Source of the DNA: Diprion similis
Taxonomy: Eukaryota > Arthropoda > Insecta > Hymenoptera > Diprionidae
Direction: 5' to 3'
DNA length: 64,000 bases
NCBI RefSeq assembly: GCF_021155765.1
Contig: NC_060116.1
Span: 3,224,001 to 3,288,000, forward strand
The notes under the pieces are model-generated. The model was given only the letters and a program-made list of their open reading frames with translations, did no database searches and was not told the DNA's origin. Numbering within the stretch: the first letter of the stretch is position 1; every line of letters starts with the position of its first letter. Of the stretch, positions 38,353 through 51,454 are shown in pieces. The translations under genes and the position numbers were made by a program.

Positions 38353-41300
38353 TCATACATAGTCCAGCTTATCGTCGACTGGCGTTCTCCTGCAAACCTT
38401 GAGGAGAACGGCAACCGCGACGAGGCTCAGGGCGCTGGCACATCCAGCCAAAATAGCCAAGGGCTGAATATACGCGTGTACTGCCTCCAGAGGAGCGAAC
38501 TGGACGGATTTGATCGTCGTATCGATCTCGAGGGCGAAGCTGCCGGGCCCTTCGTTCGACGCAATTCGTACGAGGTACTTAGTTCCAGGCAGAAGAGATA
38601 TCTGAGTAGACTTGGCGTCAGCGACCTGGTTGCCCATGAGCCCGCCGGCTTCCGGTTCCCAGGAGACGATGTAGGAGGCTCCACCGGTTCCCTTCTCGAC
38701 GCTGTTCTTCGACGTAGTTTCCATCAGGCTGGGCTCCTCGCCGTAAATCTCAGGGCGTTCCTCTTCACCTTGCACGCCGACGTCGGCAAGGATTCTGGCG
38801 TTCTGTTCGTCGAAGTAGCTCTTCGCTCCGGGTGTAAAGTAGAGTCTGATTCTATCCGTGGCAGCAGAATCGCGTGGCCTGAGAGTCCGTGTCGAGCTCA
38901 AGGCATTCCGCAGGACCTCGTCGTTCTCGAAGTCAATTGCCTGCATCCCGGATTTTGGGCTGTCGATGTCACCGATCTCGTTGTCCTCGACGGTATTGCC
39001 GCTCCAGCTCAGACTCGCCTCGAAGAGGGCACCCGCCCTCAAACACTCCAGTGTCGGCTTCCAGAATTCCCCGCTGTACTGCCGCACCCCGTTTTCTGCC
39101 ACGACCACGACCCACGTAGTCTCGTTCACCGTCATGGCTCCTCCCCCGGGGATCTGATCCATCTCCTTCCACTCCTCCTCGACTTTTCTGAAGACTATTG
39201 CCACGTCGTATGCCTCCAGGTATGCCGGTCCTGCCATCGGCGCCGGTAATGTTGAGGGAAGGAATTCTTCCTCGACTCTCGTTGCGTGGTAGGCGCAGGC
39301 CGTTTTACACCCGGATAACTGTTGGGAACAAAGAGAAAATGAGGTTAGTTATGGGTTTTTAGGCCTGAATCAAGCGCACATAGGGTACTAGAGGGTGGAT
39401 TTTTAGGCATATTACTGCTTTTTGGATCGAAACCTCAAATTTTTCTAATTTCTGTACAATTAGTAGAGTAAAGTTTTGGTTCATTTTTTTCCGAATATTA
39501 CGCCAAGATAATTATAATTTGTTTCGTACATAGTGAATTCGTTGCTGGTTGTTTATGATATTCAGACTTAATATCATTATAATACTTTGTAATGAAAATT
39601 CCGATGCACCAAAGTACCAAATTTAACTTTTTCTTTAATTTTTTAAAAATTACCAATACAAACTAGAAAAATAATTGAATCCAGTTCGTGATACTTTTGT
39701 AGCTTAAAAAAAACTCCGAGCCGTGTCATACATCCGGATATATTACTATAGAAAATAAATGCAACGGCTACTTATTTGTATTAATGACTCTTTCAAACAA
39801 TTCGTATTATCTCTTTTTAGTGAAAAATGATTCATGTCACTTTGTAACGTCACTTAGAAAATTTTCCGAAACATTCGGAGACTCTGAGCGGTGCAAACCA
39901 TTATTTATTTTAATAATCGGTGTGCTATAGTACTTTAGTAAGAATGTGGTTATTATCCAGTACTGATCCTAGCTTCCTCTGCGATAATAATTAGTACCGG
40001 AAACGCATTTTCTCTATATAATTAGGCATGCGCTAGAATTATTCTAGCACAATAGAATTTTCATTCGGTAACGGAAGTCGAAAAATTTCAAGTCACATTA
40101 ATGGCTGTCGCGTAAGTGAGCGTTCGTTCCACCTGCCGAGAACTTGATAAGAGAGTGCGAGTGATGCACGGAGAACTTCATAATTCTCATGGGCTTTCCG
40201 AGATAATATTTGAAACCCCGTAACGGTAGTTCTGTTTTTCCAAATATTTAAAGAAGATTTTTATCGCTCTGCTAGGTCAGAAAAGTGGGTTGTCCTTCTC
40301 CTGTTCAATCTACCGTTTAAATCAGCAGGTAGACGCCTTAGAAACTCGGGCGTCTCAAAGGTTGAATAGATTTTCTTTCAAAGATAATCAAACCCTACGT
40401 GGACGTGACTTACGAAGACGCAGCGAACCCTTGGGATGTCGGATTTCGGACCGTATATCTTCACGAAGGGGAAAAACTTTTCGTATCAACTTCTGACACT
40501 CACGAAAGAGAAAAAAAAAAATTTTGTAATTCTTTCAAACTTTGAGCACAAAAATTTTACTTCAATGCTACGTCAAATGTATTATTTAATTAATCTGTGT
40601 TGTTCGATTACAATTAATCGCTGATTGCTTATAATTTTCGTGCCATTTTTTCGTCGGTGGACAAAAAATGTTCGATCAAATAATGTTTGACATAAAATCT
40701 AACGTGGAACTGAAGAACAAATCTGAATTAATTGTTTGGATATGTAATATTTCAGACAAACTTACGCACTTTCTGACTGTCTATTACACACGGGCACAGT
40801 TTTATGTTATTAATTAAATTGAATCACGAAGTTCTGCGGGCTCGTTACGTCTCGGGGTCTCATTTTAGACAATTAGGCAGAAAGGACGTGCCGAGCTCAC
40901 TGTTGTAGTAATTGATTTGTAAAACTGCTCAATTTCACGCAACCCGCTGGGCCATTTCATTTTATTTGTACGTCCATCCTGCAGTACATCGTCCTGCTGT
41001 ATTAAAGATTGAAATTCTCTCGCGTGCAGACGAGTCAGTTACATTCCACCGCTCTTAAATTGGTTGTACAAAGTGTATGGATGCGTACAGATGTGTCTAG
41101 ATAATGAAGAGACAGGATGAAAGGCAAGAGAACCGAAATTGACTCGTTAGACAATTTTTTAAATCTTTTTTCATCACGAATGCTCGAGACTGATAGTTTG
41201 GTAGTTTTCCTCACGGAACTTATTATCCAAAATGTATCCAAAAATACTACGAAGTGTCTTGTCAAGTTCTGTCAGTAAAGAGATTGCAAAAAAAAAGTCA

Positions 41301-44235
41301 GTGAGTCATGAAATGCTAAAACCGAATTTCAGCTTAAGTCTATTCCACAGAATTCAACATTATTTATCACCTCAGGAGCTGTAAAATAGACAGAGAAATA
41401 CTAGGAGTCCTACTAGGAAATTACTATTATACTATTGTTAACTTTGTATAGGGATCGTTTGTACAGTGTTCACAATGAATTTCATGTATGAATTACGACC
41501 GAAGTCATTAGAATCGGAATTCAGCTAATTTAGATTATTTGTCAAAATATCAAGAAACCAAGCAGCCAAACCAAGAAGTCTTTCAGCCAAAAATTGGTGA
41601 CTAACCAATCTGTTTTACCCAAGAATTTCCTGCACGTATTGAGTATATTTAGTACCAAATACACATGTCTATGTGTACTCGTATGTCTGTAGCTGGATAT
41701 TTGAGTCTGACATAAGTCTTTCGAAAAGATCTCATAATCTTTTTTTCATCCAAAGACTCGAATCTGCGATGTTTCCTCTCCCCGAATTGCGTCTCATAAT
41801 ATCCGTATCAATTCGTAACATACTTACACAAATTTCCTCGTCATCTTGACACACGGATCCCCAAATAGTCCAGTCGTTTTCCAGAAAGCCACAGGCCTCC
41901 CAACACTGTAAAAAAATAAAAAAAAAATAAATAAAAATAAATAATGAACGCAGTGTAAAAAAACGAAGAAGAGTAGCAGAAGAACGAGAAGAAACGTTGA
42001 GGAAAAAGGAGCAAGTCTTGGGTTAAAGGTAGACCATGAATTGGGCGATGTAAGTGGAGGCTTAAATTAGGGCTTGAATCGAGGGCCGAATCGCCGTTAT
42101 ACTTCGGCCACGGTCTCTTCTGCTGAACCGTAGCACCGCATCACGACTCTGCGCCTTCTGTTTATATTTATTGGGGTTCATCAAGCGCGTCGTCGCGTCG
42201 GAGCGACCGATTTTCCACTTCGGAGAAACAGTGTACAGCAGAAGAACTCCGTTAACGACTGTACCGAAACGCTTCCCCGATTTATTTTTCCTCAATTTTT
42301 TCGCCCTCCGGTTTGTCTCGTCTTGATTACCACGCTGCACCTCTTTCCTTTATATGTCGGATGCATTGCGTCCACGGTATACAATATAGTTTTTAATAAA
42401 AATTTCAAGTACCGAGACTTTTTCTTGAAAGGATCAAGTCGCAGTGCGCGTGATTCTACTTTCTTAATTTTCATTGGCTGATATCCGTTCCCGCTACCTG
42501 AAGCAAACAACCCCTTCACTGACAGGAAGAAATTCCCTAAAATCGACCATAACCTCTCGTCTACTTATAAAAGTGTGTTCCGAAACTAGTTGCCAAGTTT
42601 AAAAACTCCCTAGGAAAGTGGCAAAGGCTAAAAGAGATAAAAGATTGTCGACAGTAATGAGAGTTAATTTCGGAATGCACCCTAAGAAGCACCGCCGCGA
42701 TGCACTACGCATCGTTCATTCCGTCCACAATGTTGGTAACATTTTTACAAAGTTGGCTACACTTGTAACTAGACGAGTCGCAATTGTCGAGCAGATCTGT
42801 TCAAGAAGAAATCTCGGCATGTGCTACACGAGCAACGAAAATTGAGCAGAAAGAAAAGAAAGAAACCGAGCTAAAGAATGTGAGTCGATATAAAAAATCC
42901 TGCATCAGAAATTCGATTCCCGATCTCACCGACAGATGGCGGTTAACCGGACCACGAGTCGTTGCTTATTTCTTTTCTTTTTTTCCATTACCGTGGTTTC
43001 CCTTCGCCTTTTTATTCCTCTTTCGACTCCTCTTGCTCCCCGGAGAACAATTGATCATTGCCGACAACCGCGGTCCACATGCACAGGCAAAAAGGCAAAT
43101 TGTACGAAGTTTGTGCGCGGTGCCGATCGTTTTATGCGCTACACGAGTATATCGAACCGCTTCATTTCACAGGGAACAATCGACGCGATCTCTAAGAGGA
43201 CAGGTATGCGTACCACCCACCCAGATGGGCATAAATTTGAATCAATCGGCTCGAATCGATTTCTCTCGATCGGTCCTCGTGCGCAACGTGGCATTATACA
43301 CACGCCAAATGAGCAACGCCCACACCAGCGTCCATCTGTCGCCCTGGAAGAGGGAAGAGGCTGGAGGAAGGCACGTCCCAAGGGGGCCAGCGTGACTGCA
43401 GCGAGGGACACCGGACCACCATGATTTCAGCTACGGCGCCCCATAAAACTGACGGAAAGATTTATCGCCATTGTCACCGAGACAATGTACACGCTGTGCG
43501 GAGCAGTAGATATGCGTCTACGATTTTCACGAGATCCGTTATCGTTTTACGTGAGGCGACGTTCGGGCAGTGGCACACATCATCCTTCCGTTCAAATTTC
43601 ATCCCCCGCACTCCCGTTATCCCGAAAGCTGTTTACGTTGAACGGAAAATGAGCAGACCTTACGCCTTCCCCTTTTATGAATTATGGATGACTAGCCTCC
43701 GGTCGGGATTTCCATCACATGACGTGTAGGCTTCCATGATTTCTGCAGCCCTTTTCGTCTCAAGGATACGGGGTCTTAGGAACGTGATCGGAAAGACTAG
43801 CTTAAACCGGTGTAAAAGGAAAAACGTTCGTCTCAAGATTGAGGAGTTTTCAGTAAATTGACCCACTAAAAATCAACAATTGATTTTTTAAACAGCAGTA
43901 AAAGACAGTTGGATGGTTTTATTATCCCCACTATTTTGAGCAGAAATTAGAAAAGAGACTAAACAAAAGAAATTTGGCCATAATTCAAACTTCAAGATAA
44001 AAATCAAAATAATAATAATAAAAAAAAAAAAAAGAAACAGACGAGAGTGAAAATCAATTGGTATAAAATTTCCCCAACTTACCATGTAACAATTCGAAGT
44101 ATCCTTGCATTCTTCAGCTTCCTGATGACGCCGAAGACACAGAGATCTGCACTGAGCGATTCTCATCGACGGACCGAGGTCAAATCCAGCGGTCACAGGG
44201 ACCAAGAGGGCGAAAAATACCCAATCAAGTTTCAT
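38353..44235 (-). CDS. Type I membrane protein, Cys-rich N-terminus plus fibronectin-III-like ectodomain
   Basis: Three exons, 44235-44083, 41905-41828 and 39318-38353, join in phase 0 to 398 aa. A signal peptide (MKLDWVFFALLVPVTAG) is followed by about 65 residues with twelve cysteines spread over all three exons (CRSLC, CYMCWEACG, CQDDEEIC, CKTAC). The long third exon then encodes beta-rich sequence. Its later part has clear FN3 signs: YIVSWEPEAGG, then TQISLLPGTKYLVRIASNEG. An earlier FN3-like stretch with WVVVVAENG is less clear. A membrane segment lies at about 363-383 (PLAILAGCASALSLVAVAVLL), before a 15-residue cytoplasmic tail ending LDYV, possibly a PDZ ligand. The Cys-rich plus FN3 layout recalls anosmin-like proteins, but there is no clear WAP signature and I do not assign a family. 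A surface adhesion or receptor role is inferred. Confidence 0.85.
41906..44082 (-). other. Intron 1 of the FN3-like gene, with a GC-rich interior
   Basis: The interval 42,550-43,430 is GC-richer than its surroundings and holds several overlapping open frames on both strands. A TATAAAAG word at about 42,565 on the plus strand could start a nested transcript. None of the frames shows a known domain. Confidence 0.35.
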
Positions 44236-44288
44236 TTTGTTCGTTGGGTAATACAGTTTATACCTTGTTGTTTATATCTTATATTACT

Positions 44289-44295
44289 CTATATA
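44289..44295 (-). promoter_or_regulatory. TATA box of the FN3-like gene
   Basis: TATATAG on the minus strand, 54 bases before the ATG at 44,235, which would leave a 5' UTR of roughly 20-30 bases. Confidence 0.45.
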
Positions 44296-46373
44296 GTCAC
44301 ACCACCTAATCACTGACTCCTATGCACGATATGACGATGGTTTTTCTTCAGGATCACTAAAGAACTTTTAGTCACCGCGTGAGTTCCGTGCCGGGTTGCC
44401 GTTGGGCCGCGGTTCTTCGTCGTTCGAATTCCAGGTCAACTCTGCGGCTCCAGGTTCGGGAGTTTTTCTTTTATAGCTTCCCGTCCCCCACTCCTCGGAA
44501 CCCAACCGCCCCCCTCGCCGTAGGTCTCGGCCACCCTGAACCAACCCTCGTAATTACCCCGGCTCGCCTGTCTTCCTCGCGTTCCCGCCGTTCGCGCTGC
44601 TGCGGCGTGTTATTTCGTGGATATTATTCTACCGGCATTGTGCACGTGTGCTTGTGAAACTCATTTCGTAATTGACCGGGATGATCACAGAGACCCGGTC
44701 GCTACTGTGGGTCGCCGACAATGCGGCTCTGCAGGATTCTGGAAAAAAAAAAAAGGGAACAAATCACCCCGGGGTGAAAATTCGTTCGTGTGTACGGAAA
44801 AAGTCGGCAATTCGTACGAATTTATTTACTCATATTGAATTAAGCTTCGAGATAATGGGATTCATGGGGTATTAAATCGGGGTGAGTTGTAGGAAATTTT
44901 TGGATGGTTGATCAATTTTTCCACTGAATTCGGAGCTTTTTCTTTTTCTTGTTGTGTTTTCTCGAAGATATTTAGAAAACTTGTAAAGAAATTTTTATAC
45001 ACTTTTCATAGTTTAACATCCTCTGACGATTATATTTCGACGATATTTACATGTCGTGTTTTTCCGTGCGGAAAAATTCAAGTCTGTAACGTGGGATCGG
45101 GGTAAAAGTAATTAAATAAACGGATGTGAGCTTTGAAGCGAAGGTGGGTGAATTTTTTTTCACCAGTTCTTTTCCTAGCCTCTTCGTTTTCCCTTTTTCC
45201 TTAACGGTCGGTTGGTCGGTTCGATTGACTGCGTGAGGATAGAATTTTTGTTACTCTCTTATACAGGCATGGACCGAATTCTTGGTATTCGACGAATTAA
45301 TAGTGCCAATTTATCACGGTGTTACACATACCTACAGAAGAGCGTCTGTCTGCGTGTATATTGCGGCAATCTTCTCCGTCATAAATATTATATATGTATG
45401 TACACATGTGATAGATATAATAATCGCAAAAGGTATGAAATATTGATGGCGTAATCCGATTGTAATCATTTTTAGGATTCTATTTGTTTTTTTTTTCTAA
45501 CTTCGTTTTCGTTTTGTTTCTTTCAAACTGTAGCAAAGAAAAAGCCTCGATTGAGAATTTGTCTCGGATGTATTAACTTGCAGAAGTTGCAACTAATAGC
45601 CTCGGCTTTTCAATTTCTATACCTGCATTAATTGAAAAGTATAGCTATGTAAAAAAAACAGGATCATTTTAATTATACAGTCGGTTGAAGTGTTCAACAA
45701 GTAATTTGAAACTCTGAAAAATAGACTCTCTATTACTGTATCCTAATAGCATTTGATATTAATATTCAACTACAACTGCGTTCATTTGAAAATACATGAA
45801 GTAATCCTTAACTTGTTAACCAGCCTTTGAAATTGAAAACTCATAGAATTTTAGATTTTTTTGTTTTTTAGTTAATCTGATCATAACTGAATAACGCAGG
45901 CGATAAAAATTTTCTTAAACTTACCGCGAACGATCATTTCTTTCTTCAGGTATTGAACACTGTACCAAAATGGATATATGACGAGTGATTTGAGTTTTCA
46001 AAATTTTTCGACACTTCGTTTAATTAAAAGTTATTACCAGTGAACAAAGTATGTGATATATCTGATAATTTTCTGTTTATGTTTTACGACACGCTAAAAT
46101 AGTTAAATCCACGTTCTAAGACTTGGACTATGTCTAAAAAAAAAAAAAACGCCGAAGTATTTTTTTGCAAAGTAGAGTTTTTTTCCGTGTGAAAATAGAA
46201 ACTATTTTCGAATAATATTAAACCTCTACTAGCGGTAACTGAATCTTTGTGATTATCATATAGAACGAAAAATTCAACTTCCTGCGGCACTTAATTTTCC
46301 TGGGTGTGAAAGATAAGAACAAAATTTTAGATAACTCGTTTTCGCAACCTCAGACAAGCCCAAAAGTAAAAAT

Positions 46374-46400
46374 AAAAAAAAAAAAAAAAAAAAAAAAAAA
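46374..46400 (+). repeat. Poly-A run
   Basis: About 27 uninterrupted A residues. It could be the tail of a retroposed sequence on the plus strand, but no element body was recognised to its left. Confidence 0.7.
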
Positions 46401-47198
46401 CGAAGTGCAAGAGGCGATAAAATTTCTCTGTTACGCGCATAAATGTTTATTCGAATCTGTAAATTTTATATTATTCTCACGAATGTATAAATCTATTTTT
46501 AACGTTTGTAATTCATGCGCAGTTAAAAATTCAGCTCTGAAATTTTTTGCGCGTTAGTTTTTAAGCATTCCGCCCCCGGAAGATCCGGAAAACATTCGGT
46601 GAAAGGACATTCTATCCGGTGTAACTGCACATTGTCAGGGCGACAAATGATATCTAGGAATCCGAAAACGCGTATCCGGCCTGGGCCACGCCTAGACTGC
46701 ATGCAGGGTAGTAAAAAACTATGATGAAGAAAAGTCTCGGCAATGACGAGGACGAGAAAGCGGACCGGAAATCCTCGGGTTCCTCGGAGACGTCTTCTGT
46801 ATCTGGACTCCAGGGTGCGCCAGCTATACGTCTGATGTCGCTTCACAATGCACAGGATGTGTACAAATAGGGTATTTTATTATTTTGTCTCGCGAGGTGA
46901 TTGTGGGGTGAAATATACGCAGCTAAACGGCCCTTCGCTCACCTCAGAGGCCGGCTGCCCTTCGCCTTGCAGCCTTACTGCGCTGCGCCGCCCAGCTCGC
47001 CCAGCGCATAGAAAACGGAGAATGAAATCTATTCATCTGGGGCTCCGTGCACCGTTTAGGGGTGCAAAGAGGACCGTGCTCACATCTTTTCTGTGCCCTG
47101 GGCCTCGGGACACGACATTTTATTGTGTACTTTTCTCACACCTGGGTACCAAATAATTACAGGTATGTACTTAGGGCCGGGTTTGGAAAGGCCCTGGG

Positions 47199-47236
47199 AT
47201 TGATTGATCGATCTATTGATTGATTGATTGATTGAT
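47199..47236 (+). repeat. GATT tetranucleotide microsatellite
   Basis: Repeats of TTGA/GATT with one interruption (GATCGATCTA). Confidence 0.85.
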
Positions 47237-47389
47237 CGCTGAGCATTCGGAACGAGACAATGAGACGGACAGAAATTTTTGTTAAACGCTGATATCGCAA
47301 GATTTTTATTTTATATACAAGCAAGTATTTAGTTCTCGATATTACATTTTCTGGTTATACTGTAACGTTGAATTCGTTTCTTGGCAAAT

Positions 47390-47525
47390 TATAATTTCTT
47401 TAACTAAACAAAGTCTTGAAACTGATTTGTTTCTGCATCTACACATAAAATTGGTTCTATAGTTAAAAGAAAGCGTAATGCGAGTGACTGTGATCGAAGA
47501 GAATAGCAAAGCATAGTAGGATTCC
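47390..47525 (+). repeat. Diverged dispersed repeat, copy 2
   Basis: Shares ordered words with 9,010-9,150; see that entry for the matching motifs. Confidence 0.35.
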
Positions 47526-48117
47526 TGAAATATTGTTTTAGGTAACGATGAATTAATCGAGACAACTGAAATTGTTGGAGATCTTTGTAAGTCTTGTAGT
47601 GCTTACCAAATCATTTGAATTCGATAAAATTCTTTCAATTTCTGCATCAATGGTGTACTTTTCTTGAGTTGCAGTTTGACAAGTGGTTTCCAATGATTTT
47701 TCGTGATCATTGAAAATGGTTTAGGACGTTCTAAAATAATTGAAAATCAATGACAATCACATGATAAGGTAGAATTAAGTGAATGTCACTGGAAACGAAT
47801 GTTAACGAATTTAACTCACAAATTTAACATCCGTTTGACTGATCCCTCATTCCAAGCGGCTAAAAAATCTCAAAGATAGGAAATTTTTCGCCAATAGGTG
47901 CAAAAGGTTCACGGAGGTCCAAAAGACGCTGCATGCGCAAACACGAACGCGCGGTTCTTCAGGGATATAACAAACAGACGCTCCGCGTCAAAAAAGAAAA
48001 TTCGGAGATTCGGACTGGCGATAGTTTGGAAAAATATTGGGTAAACCTCGGGGATTAGGGTGAAGAAAAACACCGCATCTCACACCTTACTCGACGTATA
48101 GGGTCGGGCCAAGAAAG

Positions 48118-48136
48118 CAGCAGCAGCAGCAGCAGC
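48118..48136. repeat. CAG triplet microsatellite
   Basis: Six CAG units. No supported coding frame runs through it. Confidence 0.85.
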
Positions 48137-48404
48137 CTGAGCCATCCTCGTCCCGGTCTCTTGGCCAAATCCAAATCCGCAGGAGGCCTAACAAAGCGGA
48201 AAATTTTCCTGGTCCGCGTGAGTTCCAAACCTTAGAATGAAGAGACGGAAGGACGAGGAGGGGGGAGGGGGATAGACCCGCCTTTGAAAATATTTTTCGC
48301 GTCAAATACGTCGGAGACAAATTTTCTTTGTGGGGATTAGGCGTCGCGCGTCTTACCTACTGATCCTGCAGGGATTTCTTTCTTTTCCTTTTCTCCCTCC
48401 CTTC

Positions 48405-48428
48405 CTCTCTCTCTCTCTCTCTCTCTCT
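48405..48428. repeat. CT dinucleotide microsatellite
   Basis: About twelve CT units, equivalent to a GAGA tract on the minus strand. Confidence 0.85.
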
Positions 48429-50010
48429 TACTTTTCTATTCACGGTCCGTGGTTCGACTCGGAGACAGGTGGTAACCGGAGACTGTGTCTCGATCTCTTT
48501 TTTCCGAATATTTCTTCCCCTAAACCCCGGAGTAAAACAGTTTTTCATCATCCCTTAAGCTCGCTTTTTCGACGATTAGTCGCTACTGCCAGAGACGAAA
48601 TCGCTTGGATTTTAACGCCCAACTTCTCACCGCGCACCTTTGTGTGTCCTGTGGTGAATACCTGATTTTATGGCCAACTTTGTTCACCAAAACGGGTCGA
48701 CGAACGCGTTTTTGCGGAAGTTACGAGACAGTATGCTCCGACTTTTGCGGACCGGATTTTAGGGCCGCAATTACGCGAAAGTTTTACTGCAGCTTCGAGT
48801 GTTTCGCTTTTGCGGCCGGCCGGAGTCATGCGGTGACTTCCGTTTTCGGCTGTAAATTATTATTTATTACCCTATTGTTCTACATAGACCTTTCTATAGG
48901 CAAATCCGTAAGTTTTATGCTCACCCGATAGTTCTCACTTTCGTTTGGCGCTTTGCGTTCTCACCTTCCTGGTAATCCTGGAAATTTTCAATTATAATAT
49001 TTAACCTCGTCGTTGATTCGCTAGACTTTTCACTTTACGTGCGAAAAGCTTTCCGCGTATTTCAAGGAGAGAGAAAGTGCCGAGTATTAAATTCTGCGCC
49101 AAATTTTCACACAGCTTTCACAATCGGGGAAACAGATCTTCAAAAATCTTATTATATTTCATAAACTGCATAAATAGGATCCATTTTCTTGACAGATGCG
49201 AACCAGAAGCCTTCTGAATCACCGGATTATGGACAATGATTTTTAATTTGCTTTTCGCTTTTTATTTCTACGCTTGAACAAATTATATAGCATCGATAAC
49301 TATAAAGACACTAATAAGATAATACTTGTTGACACATAATTATAGAGATGTCAATTTGACTAAAATTTCTCTCAGCGGAAATGAGTTTCTGGTAATCCGA
49401 GTGGGAAGAAAAAAATGATAAAACTGATAAAAATTCTATTTTTATGTTTACTAGGGAATTCTAGTGAAATATATATCGCTATTGAATTAGTTGACGAATA
49501 GTCAGTGCTCTTTGATAAATAAATTAAGAATTCATCAGTCTCAGAAGCAGGAGTCGGAATCAGCTGATTTCCATGGAAATAAAAGTTTCCATTGCAGTTC
49601 AGATCTCACCGCCGGTTAATAATCTTAATTGCCTTTGACAGACTCGCACGATTTGAATCTGTTGTGTTAGATTCGAAGATGCCGGCACTTATAATATAAA
49701 GTGGCCGCACTTGAGAAACGTCGTGTAAATCAAAACTACCAACATTATATCAGCGGCAGCGCAGCTGTAAACCTTTAAATTCGAACGGTCGGTATTTGGA
49801 AAAGAGGATGAGGATAATGCAGAGGATCCAAAGGACCCGACGACGCACCGCGACGATGATGCAGCGTAGAGCCATCTGTTTAAGCGGTCCAGTGAAATCG
49901 GAAAAAGCATTTTTCGAAATCGGCAACATATGGCAGTCGAACGCTCTGTGCGCGCGGCTTATCTTCGGCTAGTAGTAGAAAAAGGAAGATGAAACGTAGA
50001 AAAAAAACAA

Positions 50011-50028
50011 ACACACACACACGCGCGC
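50011..50028. repeat. AC/CG dinucleotide microsatellite
   Basis: ACACACACACAC followed by CGCGCG. Confidence 0.75.
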
Positions 50029-50842
50029 AACTTTGAAACAGAACAGGAGAACGGCAGACGCGATGCCTGGTCCAGGACCCGTGGAACACGGATGAATACC
50101 TTCTTATTCTTGCCTAAAACCCAAACCAGCGTCAGATTTAAACGACTCGCGAGTTCGGTCAGATCAGAAATTAGTTCAAAATGTTGAACTGAACGATATT
50201 TATTCAAGACTACAATTGTATTTGGTAAATCGTTTGTGATATGAAAATTTTTCATTAATCAGAAATATAATTTAATTACATATTTTGAGTAGGTTTAAAG
50301 AAAAAAAAAATTCATTTTTTTTATAATAAAAGAACAACAGTTAATCGGATAAAAAAAAATTTCATTCGATGTCAATGAATAACATAATTATTCTACTCAT
50401 ATTTAATTTTTCTTTCTTTTCTAGTTATGGTTACCAACTGGTTTCATGATTAGAAAATAAAAATTAGTTTCGTAGCCGTAGACATGGTGATAAACATTTT
50501 GTAATTATTGCAAAGAAAGAGATTTGTTGTTTCCTGAAGCACAAAGTGTATAAGCATTGACAAGTATAATCAGACCAAAAAGTTTATACCTTTAGAAATA
50601 TTTGAATCGTAAAATGAGTTTTTTTGGAATCGGAACAAATGCTTTTCATCTCAACGGTGATGGTGGAAGTGAAGTTGGACTCGCAGCTTTCGCTATGGGG
50701 CGAGTGCCCACGACCATATGGTTGCCGAAGGCAGGTCATTATTTTTAGACCCTTGAAAATTGCCCGAAAATTGCTCTTCCCGGGCCCGGTTTCGAGTATA
50801 ATTTCATAATTCGGAATTTTTAATTTGAATTTTGAGCCCGCG

Positions 50843-50886
50843 TGCTGCTGCTGCTGCTGCTGCTGCCGCTGCTCGGTGCTGCTGCA
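50843..50886. repeat. CTG triplet microsatellite
   Basis: CTG/TGC units, seven uninterrupted, then imperfect CCGCTGCTCGG and further CTGCTG. No supported coding frame runs through it. Confidence 0.85.
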
Positions 50887-51454
50887 GTCTCTGTAAAATA
50901 TGCTAAGCGAAGCTCACCCACAAGCCGATGAGGGGAACGTTGTTATTTACGAATTATGAAAGTTACAAGACTCGGAGTATAATAATCTAGCGCTAGGCAA
51001 TTTTCGGCGTTTAAAAACGAGTTTAAACCGTCGATCGGCTGGACCCGACCAAAATCCTCCCGTTTTTTATTCTCTTTTTATTACTCTTTGCCGACTTAAT
51101 AAGTTTCATGAGATATATTGTGGCTCATGCCTCGCATGCCTTCCTGCGACTACGTAGCGTAGAAATATTTCATTTTTAATGATTTCTCACCGCGGCTAGC
51201 TAGGCAACCGCAGCCTACGGTATAGCGTGTCAATACTTCTCTATCTCCTCATCCTCCTTTTTGCCTTCAAATACATCCTCTTTCGTACCGACTTCAACGC
51301 TTTTTCCAGTCTCGGTATTGCGGTAGTCCGATCGACGAACTGTTTATCCTTGGCTCACGTGAGAACAGAAATAAACCAACTTAGTTCGGTCAAAGTTGGG
51401 TCTGAATTAAAAATGTTCGGAACATGGCTGCGTTTTTTTGTGGTACAGTGGTTT

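Larger units (their letters stand above)
44300..47385. other. Intergenic region upstream of the FN3-like gene
   Basis: A GC-rich stretch at 44,380-44,640 may be regulatory. Another GC-richer patch at 46,560-47,120 has open frames on both strands without recognisable domains. No gene is supported. Confidence 0.4.
47530..51450. other. Intergenic, mixed composition
   Basis: Holds several microsatellites but no exon or RNA gene I can support. The 48.3-48.9 kb part is GC-richer with open frames lacking domains. Confidence 0.4.

Noticed and set aside
38233-39249. 338-aa open frame on the plus strand, the longest in the window
   Set aside because: It is antisense to the long exon of the FN3-like gene, which has matching splice sites, a signal peptide and a membrane helix. 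The plus frame has no domain.
42062-42519. Two basic minus-strand frames (92 and 75 aa)
   Set aside because: They sit in an intron of a same-strand gene, have no known domain, and Lys/Arg richness is common in random frames of this composition.
48118-48136. CAG tract as a polyglutamine or polyalanine coding repeat
   Set aside because: No frame through it extends into supportable coding sequence on either strand.
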